Of a stretch of 64,000 bases of DNA, positions 35,258 through 45,259 are shown in pieces. Under the pieces are notes generated by a model. It made no database searches. It was not told the DNA's origin and saw only the letters and a list, made by a program, of their open reading frames with translations. Both the position numbers and the translations under genes were made by a program. Within the stretch, counting starts at the first letter, position 1. Each line of letters opens with the position of its first letter. Location: assembly GCA_018894105.1 (NCBI GenBank), contig CM032117.1:44502501-44566500 (forward strand), given 5' to 3'. The DNA comes from Jacaranda mimosifolia. Its lineage: Eukaryota; Streptophyta; Magnoliopsida; Lamiales; Bignoniaceae.

Positions 35258-36341
35258 TAATTTGTGTTGTTAGAGTGATCATTTTGTGGCTTAATTTACC
35301 ACCATTTTAGGGCTGAAGCGCTGCGGCAAGAGTTGTCGTTTGAGATGGCTTAATTACCTCAGACCGGACATCAAACTCGGAGGCTTTACTGATGAAGAAG
35401 ATAGCATCATACTAAATCTCTATCAGGACATTGGAAGCAGGTCACTTGATTGAGCTTATTAATTTCATCTAATGTCAAACCCCCCGTGATAATTGAAATA
35501 GACAAAACACATCTCATGTAATAATAAATAAATAAATAAATCAAAACACTATTATTTATTTTTAAAAACACACAGACTGAATCATTCATAATAGGAGAGT
35601 GTTTTGCCTATTTCGATTACCACATGAGATCAATTGATATTAACCCGCATCGATTATATACTATTGAAGAATTTTTAATTTTCTTGTTGATTAATATATT
35701 AAGTTTATTATATATACATACACACACGATATGCATATGGTTGTGCGATTAGGTGGTCGATCATAGCTTCACATCTCCCCGGAAGGACGGATAATGATGT
35801 GAAGAACTATTGGAATACCAAGTTGAAAAAGAAGCTATTGGCAGCACAAGGAACACCAACCACTACTGCAAACAATATTTTCAGCGCTGCACCTTCTCCA
35901 TCAACATTGGTAGAGACCATTTACAGCCCAGAAGTTAATTCCTGGGTTGGCGCCAATATTAGTCCCAAAGATGATGATATGCTGCCATATTATCAAGAAA
36001 TGCTAGCTGCCGCTCAATTCAAGGAAACCCCAGAAAATGGAGAAGTCTCGTACAACTTTGGATTGATTGATAGTCCTGCTGATGCTCCAATAATGTATGA
36101 AGCGGCCGTCTCAAGCTTTTGTCCACAATCATATCCTCTGGGAAACAATGCATTATGGAGTAGTGCTATTGGATCAAGTGACGACGTCGTCGTGGATACG
36201 TTTCTGCAGGCCGAGATGGCCTCTGAATTTATGGAATATCATCTTCTCAATGCTTTTGATTATCAAGAGAAATTCACTGATGAAATCAAATACTCCATTA
36301 CCGAACAGCAGCAGCCGTTCCACCAAAGTCTTACATATTAG
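34999..36341 (+). CDS. R2R3-MYB transcription factor (RAX/Blind/MYB36-type, subgroup 14-like), three exons
   Basis: Exons 34999-35134, 35311-35440 and 35753-36341 give 284 residues. Both introns are GT-AG, and the 130-bp second exon and the phases (split Gly46, split Arg89) are the classic R2R3-MYB pattern. MGRSPCCDK opens the protein. Repeat R2 has Trp17, 38 and 58, and R3 has Phe71, Trp90 and Trp109, so both DNA-binding repeats are complete. The extra Gly in GTGGNW and the string [20 protein letters not shown] fit subgroup 14 (Arabidopsis RAX1-3, MYB36, MYB68; tomato Blind), which act in axillary meristem initiation and root endodermis. The C-terminal half is acidic, Ser/Pro- and Gln-containing and unlike any domain I recognise. 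It is the only intact gene in the window. The subgroup call is from memory of motifs. Confidence 0.93.
35178..35256. repeat. Compound microsatellite (TC)n(TA)n(CA)n in MYB intron 1
   Basis: About nine TC, six TA and over twenty CA dinucleotides in a row take up nearly half of the 176-bp first intron. Such runs are usually length-polymorphic. Confidence 0.95.
35486..35623. repeat. Imperfect inverted repeat in MYB intron 2
   Basis: GTGATAATTGAAATAGACAA... (35486-35510) is complementary to 35599-35623 with three mismatches in 25 bp, enclosing an 88-bp AT-rich loop. It may be the remains of a tiny MITE. It could form a stem in the pre-mRNA. Confidence 0.7.
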
Positions 36342-36515
36342 AGGATTATACATATTATTTGATGTTATATATATAAAAGCTAGGTTTTGGGCATCGCATT
36401 ACATACACATCTATTTCAATATTGCTTCAGCGGTGGTTTAAATTGTGGTACATATATGAATTCACAACAATTTCAACTCTATAATAAGTGGATGCATGAT
36501 ATGTACATTTTCAGG

Positions 36516-36521
36516 AATAAA
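36516..36521 (+). promoter_or_regulatory. Candidate polyadenylation signal of the MYB gene
   Basis: AATAAA about 175 bp after the stop codon. Plant signals are loose, so this is only a plausible site. Confidence 0.35.
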
Positions 36522-36551
36522 AAATATTTAAACAAGAAAAAAAATAAAATA

Positions 36552-36574
36552 CATATATATATATATATATATAT
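36552..36574. repeat. (AT)n microsatellite
   Basis: Uninterrupted AT dinucleotides shortly downstream of the MYB transcript. Confidence 0.9.
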
Positions 36575-36675
36575 GAATAACTAGCGGTTTCATGCACAGA
36601 GTTACAGTGATTCTAACCACACTTGTGTAAAATTACTTTTTAGTAGATATAAGATAATTACAAAATTATTACTAA

Positions 36676-37060
36676 ATGTTCATTTTTTCTTTTTCTGCAT
36701 TTTTTTTCCATTTTTATTTTGCTTCTTCAATTTACTTTTCTTTTTCTACTTTCCTATTTTCTCTCTCTTTTCTCTATTTCCCTCTTTCCTTCTTCCATTT
36801 CATTCCTTATTTTTCCTTGCTCCTTTATTCCTACCTTTTTGGTTTCTACTTTTCATTTTTTTTTTTCTATTTTCTTCTTCCTCTGTCTCTCTCTATATTT
36901 GTTCTTTCCTTCTATTTTTTCTCCTTTCCTTTTCTCTCTGTTTTTTTCTACATTTTGTCCTTTTATGTATTTTTGTTATTTCTTTGTTTCCTCTTCCATT
37001 TACTTTTTTCTTTCATTAGCTTTCACTCATTTCCAATTTTATCCATTTGTGTGTTGAAAA
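36676..37060. repeat. Polypyrimidine tract, about 385 bp
   Basis: Almost only T and C on the plus strand (TTTCTTTTT, CTCTCT, CCTTTCC blocks), with few purines. Two long open frames here (131 and 112 codons of Phe/Ser/Leu/Tyr) are composition artefacts. Confidence 0.9.
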
Positions 37061-37180
37061 TAATTCGATGAGAATAATATATATGTAGATGGGTATATTA
37101 GTATTATCATTTGTTCATCAAATTTTTTTTTTTTAACATCACCCTATATAGATCAAATTAAAGTATCTATTGATTGCTGA

Positions 37181-37655
37181 TGCAGCAGGCAAAATTTGGA
37201 AGGAAAGGAAAAAAAAAAAATAGAAACACAAGATAATTGCACAAATAATTTATATAAAAAACATGTATACGACAAGCTTCAAAACAAAGTAAAAAATCTT
37301 CCTCTTAGAGAGAAAACCAAATAATTTTATTGTACAAGTCGTGTTTGATCACAAACTGTAGATGTGAGCTTCTTTATAGGCCTCTTAAAGAATTTTAATT
37401 CTATAACTGATAGAAATATATGATAAATTTATGCTTATCTTTAAAACTCTTAACTCCTTAAAAGATAATATAATGCAATACCTAACTCTTTAGAAGATAA
37501 TGTAAAATAATGTCTAACTCCTAAAAGATAATAAAAATTTAAAGTATAATGTTTACCTAGAAAGAAAATAATTTAAAAGATAAAACTTATTATCTATATG
37601 ATAAATATCAAATATTTCCAACGTGTGAAAATCTTCTAGAAGATCATTTCAACCA
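37181..37655 (-). repeat. Probable 3' LTR of a gypsy relic
   Basis: On the minus strand a purine tract (GGGAGATAGAGAGAATTT) precedes TGGTTGAAATG near 37655. A TATA box (CCTATAAAGAAGC, near 37375-37385) lies inside, and the segment ends CTGCTGCA at 37181. There is no second LTR to compare, so the boundaries are inferred. Confidence 0.5.
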
Positions 37656-39440
37656 AAATTCTCTCTATCTCCCATTTCATTCTCCCCCTCTTAAGAAAAT
37701 AACTCTTCATTGAGTTATTAACGTCTTCTGCATATAAAAACTTAGATGGATGATAAGGATAAAGATCAACATATTCTTCGGCAACTCCACCCACTCATGC
37801 ACATTGATTTTCTTCAAGATGTGACAAGGGGCACACTTTTTCAGTTGCAACTTGTTGTAAGTACCAACAAGGAATCTTTTCTTTCTTAAGAAAACTATAG
37901 CTTCATCGCCTTATTCAAAAGTAAGGAAGCTTCCATGTTTATTGACAGCTACTTTATATTTGGTACTAGTTTAATTTCTTCAAGTTTTTGTTTGACCTTT
38001 GATTGAACATCTTGCATTGGTGGCAATTTTGTAGGTAGCTCCTTATGTATAATACCTTTCTCTTTGAATACCAAGCATGTGCCTTCAGGAAGTTGTTTAT
38101 TTGGTGGATCCTTTGTAGTAGTCAAGACTCCCTTCACTATTAAGCAATATACTAGTTAAGTTTCTCTACAGGTAGGCTCGAACTCCTTCTCTAAATGAGT
38201 TAGTGTTAGGAAAGATTTACTTTCCACTTTAGAAGTTTTAGCCTCAAACATCTTATTCAAGGGCAATAAGGTCATCTTCACTCTATTTGTCTCCAATTTG
38301 TATATATTCTCCATACCAAAATGATGTACATTCTTGTCAAACTACCCAGGTCTGCCAAATAGTAAATGATAAGCGTTCATATCTACCATATTGCCATATA
38401 CTTCATCTTTATATTTTCCAATTGAGAAAGGAAATTTGTAGCATCATGTACTTGGATATTTCCCACGGTCTTGATCCACCTAATACTATAAGGATTTGGA
38501 TGCTTTTCCCATGGTAGTTGCAGCTTTCCAATAGTATTCTTCCCAATGATGTTCTCCTAATTGCTATTGTCAATAATTAGGTCACATCTTATCATTAATG
38601 GTGCACTGGCATTGGCTTGTATCTTCTTTCTTTGGTGCCAACATTATTTTTTAAACCATAAAAGTTTGACCATCCTTTGAATCTTCTCCATCATTGTCAC
38701 TATCAGGTTTACATATCACCTCATCTCCATTTTTAAGTTCTTTAGAACCACCATGCTCTATGATGTTGATACCTTTTCTTCTGGGACAATCACTAAAGTT
38801 TTGTCCAAGTTGATTACAGCGATAGTACTTTTCAAGAATCGGCTTGGCATATGGATTCTTATGCGTCTACATCTACATCTGAGTCTTGGTGACCTCCGTT
38901 ATACATACTGCTTTATCATGCATCATCTTCTCAATTTGTCTTTGTGAGTTGCCAGTTGACGTGTTTTGTTATGTGCTTTCTAATATTGATTGAAGTCGAT
39001 TCTTCCTAAAATACTCCATCTTCTTGTCTTGTATCATCATCTTAGCTTTTAGCGCCATGCTTCAGAGATATTTGCTGACATCTGCATGCCAATCGTATCT
39101 TAAATTGTACGCTTCAAACTATTAAGGTATCTCACCACTTGTTGACTGTCTGACTCCACTAAGTTGTTTCGCTCAACAAGCAACAAGAGCTCTGTAATGT
39201 ATTCATGCACCGATTTATCTCCTTGGTAACAACTTTGATATTGCAAGAATAGAGACTATTCATAATCTAAGGGTAAAAAGCGAACCTTCAGTAATTACTT
39301 CATCCTATACCTCACTCGGACTTGTTCTTTATCTTCACGCCTCCTTGTATCTTGTAGACATTTCCACCAAGCACAGTTGTGTCCTAAATTTTATTTTAAT
39401 TTGACATTTTTTCCATTGCAACATTTATTTTATTTGAGCA
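37656..39440 (-). pseudogene. Internally deleted chromovirus-type gypsy relic (gag-protease joined to integrase tail)
   Basis: From right to left on the minus strand: capsid pieces (VHEYITELLLLVERNNLVES, about 39130-39230); a zinc knuckle with its first Cys replaced (YYRCNQLGQNFSDCP, about 38780-38820); the protease-linked region (MNAYHLLFGRPG, about 38350-38400); and the start of RT (ELPTKLPPMQDVQ). The next codons are already the integrase C-terminus (VKQKLEEI..., GDEAIVFLRKKRFLVGTYNK). The RT core, RNase H and integrase core are therefore missing, with a junction near 38010. Stops occur throughout. The tail resembles Reina/CRM chromoviruses. Confidence 0.65.
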
Positions 39441-41364
39441 AATTTTGTGTGGATCCTCATTATTCAGACATTCAAAAATAAAAAATAAAAAGCCTGTAAT
39501 TTTCTTATACAAGAAAATGCAATTAGGTGATAAAGTATGATGAAAATTTGAAAAGAAAAAGAAGAAGAAAATAGTGGTTAGATGAAAATTGAATAAAACA
39601 AAAAATAGTTTGTATTGAATAAAACGAAAAATAGTTTGTAAAAATTAGTAGGCTAGAGATAATAACATGTGTTTATTTTTTTAATAGTGATAAATGAAAG
39701 ACGATGATTTTGTTTTAAATTTGTATAATAAATATTTTGACAAATCAAGTCAATCATATCGGAATCTCATTTTTTCTTTTTTTTTTTTAAATTGAAACAA
39801 TCCGGATAAGAATAATTTGTTAAAAAACCAAATGGTAATACTTGAACATGTTTTTATTCCTTATAATGTTTATTTTTTCAAATAATTTCTTAGTGTTTTT
39901 TATCTTTTATTTGGGTTGAGTTTTTATCTTTTGTACCAGATGATATTACTTGAGAATATACCCTATTGGAGAACTGCAGGTGCAATTATGGAGATGACTG
40001 GTAGGTGACGTAATTGCGGATGCAGCAGAGACGAGAGAAATCTGACTGAAAACATGCATTAAAATTGGGAAAAAAAAAAAAGGAAAAGCAATATTAATAA
40101 AGAAATGTTCAGAAACTACACGTTATATTTTTACTAGGACGTTGGTCAGCGGTCGCAGAAGTTGCATGAAAGATTATACAATTAATTCAAAGATGTAAAT
40201 TAAACTAGCTAGCGATCGAGGTCCCCCACACCTTCATCATCATAATTCATAAGCGTGTGTGTGAGAGATATATCTAGGTACGTTGAAACTATTATTATTC
40301 TAACTAGAGAAATCTCTTACGCAGAAACAGTACTCTAGCTAGCTAGCTACACACACACACACACATATATATATATTATATACTAATTTGGACTAATTTT
40401 GGCGAAATATATATATATATATATATATATGAAATACTACTAATTAATAAAGGTTATTGGTCATAAATATTAATACAAGGGAGAAGCAATTCTTTTGAAA
40501 TTATTGTGAAAGGAAGCTGCTGGCCGATATTCATATGGGCTTTTCAAAAATATTTTGGCTGGCACTTAATTTGCCATTCAATATTTTTCTTGAATAATGA
40601 ATATGGACTATTGGCGATACAGCGTATATTTCATTTTCAAAAAATTAATATTTGATGAACAAATTAACTCGGTAGAATTTTTGCCTATCTTTTGGTTGTT
40701 TAATTTTCAGCTGGGTTTTATTACTAAATTGACCGAAGAAATTAAGCTACTATTATATCTCAACAAGTTTCAGTTTTTCACGATTAGACCAAGTCAAAAT
40801 TGGAGCTTCCTTTGTCCATTTACAATTAAGAGCAAAGAAAGTTTGTCACAAGGTCGATGTCCTATGATTAAGAGTTATGGGTTCGAGTTTCGTAATATAT
40901 ATGAGCCTTAGAGGTTATTTGCCTAAATTTATTTAAATTTTTTTTTAAATCCTACATAATACAAAATATTTTTAAAATTTATAAGACATTAGATTTTATT
41001 TTAAAAATAAACTTTTGAGTTGTTTAGTTAAATAAGATTTTAGAGCTTCATAATTAATATGATTAAACTAATAAAAATTAAGAGTTTTTTTAAAATTTTA
41101 AAAATAGATTAGGAATTTCTTATTTTTCAAAAAGAGTATAATTTTGTACTTTGGGAACTTATATAAACTCTAACAGACATGCACTTACCATTTTATAGTT
41201 AAATTTTCAAACACCTTATTAGATATTTTGAAAATTTTATTATTAAACTCACCAGACACCCCTTCTTAATTTAATTATATAGTACTTTGTAGGAAATAAA
41301 TATTAATTTGATATATTGATATTGTGAATACTATAATTGTCTGTCATTAATTAGTTTAAATTAG
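39441..41364. other. AT-rich intergenic sequence
   Basis: No gene is supported. It contains (AC)n(AT)n at 40349-40380 and (AT)n at 40407-40430. A 104-codon frame at 40597-40911 has no recognisable domain and no splice or codon signal that sets it apart. Confidence 0.45.
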
Positions 41365-42229
41365 AATGTTGTTGGTGTGCAAAACAAATAATGCAAATAA
41401 TCACGCAAGTGCACGTGTTGCAAAAAGTAATAAAGTGATGAGAAGAGTGTCGATCCGATGAAGAACTAAATTATTCTCTACTAATTACTAATTTATCACA
41501 CCCTTATTTTATTCAAACGAAAACCAATTATGTAGAAATTAAAACTAAACTAATGAAAATAAGAAAAAGTGTATTGATTAAGATTTCTACTAGGAAATAG
41601 AAGCCTAGAATTACAATTTCATTGATGAAATGAGATGAATGCATAATTTTCTCCATATAAAATTAATAACAAGTTATTAGTCTTGAGTCTTACGTATTAT
41701 GGGGTTCTTCTGAATTACTCGCAATCAAATCCTTAATTTATTCAATTTACTATATTCGTAAGTGAATTAGCTAAATTATGGATAGTATAGTACCACTTAA
41801 CTAACTACCTAGGATAAGCAGGTATACTCCTATCCTATTTACAAATTAATTTAATTCATCAATTCGAATAATTAATCCTAAGCTCTTCTATTGTCAATCA
41901 ATCCCTAGATTTTCTTTTCTAAGACTCCTATAGGATTTAAAGATGCAACTGACTATTAATAAGACAATCAAATAGAAAAAGGACATTTTATTTAAAAGTA
42001 CCCAAACCCATTTGCATTTTGCGAATTAGTCCCCATCTATTAATTTTGTGGTTTAACTCCCCATTTTAACTTTGTCTTTTGAGTTCACTTCCTAGTCACT
42101 TAAATTGTCCAAAATGCCCCCAGTTTCTTAATTTTTCTCTCTTTTTTTCTTTAGTTTAGTTTACCTTTCTCTCTCTTCAGTATTCTTTCTCCCAACTCTC
42201 TACTACAACTTTCTCCCTCGAACAACAAT

Positions 42230-42272
42230 TTCTTCTTCTTCTTCTTCTTCTTCTTCTTCTTTTCTTCTTCAT
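42230..42272. repeat. (TTC)n microsatellite
   Basis: About ten TTC triplets. On the minus strand it creates a spurious poly-Lys/Glu reading frame. Confidence 0.9.
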
Positions 42273-43579
42273 CATCATCTTTCTTGTTTTCTACCATTGA
42301 TAACTGATTTGCGCATGAAGAAACCCAACAAAATCTTATTGTGAGTCCGAGTTTCAATAGGAAGAAACCCAAATAATCTCATTTTTCTTCATTTCGCTTT
42401 GAGTCTGAATTTCTATATTTGACAAGTAACAAAATCTTCTTAGCAAATAGTAGAAAAAAGAAAGTAAATTATCTTCAATTTATGCTTAAAAAAAGGTTCT
42501 CGAGGGCCCAAGATGCTCAAACTCACTATTTGAAAGTAGTGTTTCCAATGGAGAATTTTATGTCTTATTAATTTGTATTGTATTGTATAATTTGTAGGAT
42601 ATAATATGTTGTACTATTCTTTCGGTGTAGAAGGGATGGCAAATGATTGTTCTTAGCTACTAAGCATATTTGAATTTGGAGCTATCAAATTCATTTTTCA
42701 TTTATTCATAAAGATAATACCTCATTTCAGCAAAGTAATACTTTATCATTGTATATACATACTCAATTTTAAAGTTTTTAATACCTTATCTTCAACATCT
42801 ATTACTGCATAAGAATGATTCGATACTTATCAGTTGTATGGCCTAATTTGTATTAATTTATTGAAGAAACAACATATAAGACCATCTAAAAATAATAAAA
42901 TAGGATATTCACATACTTAGTGATTGGAAACACAATTAGTAGTGTAAAACACCATTGTAGGTGGTAAAATATTTTATTTGGACGTCAACATTACAAGGAA
43001 AAATATAATTTCGTGGCTATACCAATATAATAAGATCTAAAATACTTAAATTGAATGATATTTAAAATGTATAAGATTAATAATGCATAACAAAGATGTA
43101 ACCTTATTTCAGCAAAAAAAATACTTCATTTTTGTATGTAAATACTTGATTTCAAAAGATAAGTACCTCATCTTCAATATCTAGTACTATATTAAAGTGA
43201 TTCTATACTTATTAGTCATATGACCTAATTTGCCTCAATTTATTTATGAAACAACAAATAAGAAAATCCAAAAATAATTGAATTATGTATTCTTCAACTA
43301 ATAGCTAGGATAAGCATGTGTTCTAATGGATAGAAGCACAATTATTAGTGTAAAGCACCAACATTGATGGTAAAATGTTTCATTTGGGCTTCAATATTGT
43401 AGGAAAAAATAGAGTTTCATAGCTATACTGATATAACGAGGTCTAAAATATTTAAATTGGATGGTGTTTAAGATGTATGAAACTGAAATTGCAAATCAAG
43501 TACGTCTTTTGAGTGTTTTTGTGCTCTTTTTTTCTTTAGCAAAATTTACTTCAATTTGATGGGTGAAACAACATATAAG

Positions 43580-44395
43580 TTTGATATAGTCATGAGATGT
43601 TCATTGGTTTTCGATGATGGTGTCGAAATGATACATTTACCTCATTCATCAATGGTTTTCTACTAATATGGATGAGAATACAAGTGGTTGGATATGGCTA
43701 TTTATGTTCCCTACTATTTGCACGCGTACTATCATGACCATTACTTGAAGAAAATATGGTTTTAGTGTACTAGAGGGTCTTTCTATTGTTTTCACCCATT
43801 GAATTGATGTAAATTCGGCTAAAGGAAAAATAAGTACAGAAACACGTCAAGTAAGTACAGAAGAAGGTGAATTAAGTACAAAATTTGAAAAATCAAGTAC
43901 AAAAAACTGAAAAAATGGCATTTATTTTTCTTGGTTTACATTATCATTCTTAGTACATAAGAAATCAAGTTGAATTTGTCTTAATTTGGCCTTTCATGAT
44001 GATTAAACTATGATTTATGAGTCCTAGAACTGATATAGTCATAAGAGGTTTTGGTTTTCAGTGGTGGTGTCGAAAAGATACATTTATCTCATTCCTTAAT
44101 GGTTTATAATAGTATAGACGAGAACACAAGTGGTCGAATGTGGGTATTTATATTTCCAACCATTTGAAGACATACTTTCATGATGATTACTTGAGGAAAA
44201 TATGATTTTAGTGCATTAGAGGGTCTTATGTGTTGTTTCACCCATCGAATTGAGGTAAATTTGGTGAAAGAAAAAACAAGTAAAAGAACACGCTAAATAA
44301 GTATAGAACGAGATGAATTAAGTACAAAAGAATCAAGTACAAAAAACTAAAAAAATGGTATTTTCTTCTCGATTTACAATATCATTCTTAGTACC
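43580..44395. repeat. Inverted block within the tandem array
   Basis: Roughly two array units lie here in reverse orientation: strings such as GATACATTTACCTCATTCATC and GTCTTAATTTG are the complements of GATGAATGAGGTAAATGTATC and CAAATTAAGAC in the forward units. Junctions fall near 43579 (after ACATATAAG) and 44396. Confidence 0.75.
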
Positions 44396-44665
44396 GTAAT
44401 TTGAAATAAAATACTATTTTTTAAGATTTTCATGCTTAATTTTTGCAATACTATATTGAATTCACTCTTATGCTATACTTATTTTGCATATTTTTATACT
44501 TGCTTTTCCTTTGGTTGAGTTTACCTTAATCTGATAGATGAAACAACACCTAAGATTCTCTAATACAATAAAATTATCTTTTCTTCAAGAAATAGTTGCT
44601 ATAGTATGCATTCAAATGGTTGGAAAAATAAATACCCACATCCAACGATTTGTGCTGTCATTCAT

Positions 44666-45259
44666 ACTAGTATAAAAAATTGATAAATGAGGTAAATATA
44701 TCCTTTCAATACCACCATTATGAACCTATCATGGCTATATCAGTCCTAGAAATAATACATCATGGTTTAATAATCATTAAATTGCTAGAATTAGACAAAT
44801 TCAAATTAATCTCTAATGTACTAAGAATGATAATGAAAATCGACAAAAAAATACCAACTTTTAGAATTTTTATGCTTCATCTTTGCAGGCTTATACTGAG
44901 TTCATCCTTGTGCTATACTTATTTTGCATGTTTTTGTACTTACATTTTCTTTGGTCAAGTTTACTAGTATAAAAAATTGATAAATGAGGTAAATATATCC
45001 TTTCAATACCACCATTATAAACCTATCATGGCTATATCAGTCCTAGAAATAATACATCATGGTTTAATAATCATTAAATCGCTAGAATTAGACAAATTCA
45101 AATTAATCTCTAATGTACTAAGAATGATAATGAAAATCGACAAAAAAATACCAACTTTTAGAATTTTTATGCTTCATCTTTGCAGGCTTATACTGAGTTC
45201 ACCCTTGTGCTATACTTATTTTGCATGTTTTTGTACTTACATTTTCTTTGGTCAAGTTA
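44666..45259. repeat. Near-perfect 297-bp tandem duplication
   Basis: Two copies (44666-44962 and 44963-45259) both begin ACTAGTATAAAAAATTGATA and differ at only about three positions by eye. Each holds an open frame of 95-100 codons (MINEVNISFQYHHY...). The frame partly persists in the next unit (45476-45748), but no protein family is recognised. Confidence 0.9.

Noticed and set aside
36676..37071. Two overlapping open frames of 112 and 131 codons rich in Phe, Ser and Leu
   Set aside because: They are products of the polypyrimidine tract, which lacks stops in two frames; there is no domain or gene structure.
40597..40911. 104-codon frame considered as a small host gene
   Set aside because: No recognisable domain, promoter or splice signals; in AT-rich DNA a frame of this length is not compelling.
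40850..40915. GGTTCGAGTTTC resembling a tRNA B box, suggesting a SINE or tRNA
   Set aside because: No A box at the right distance, no cloverleaf and no clear 3' tail could be found; a chance match is likely.
42151..42372. Minus-strand frame with a Lys run
   Set aside because: Caused by the (TTC)n microsatellite.
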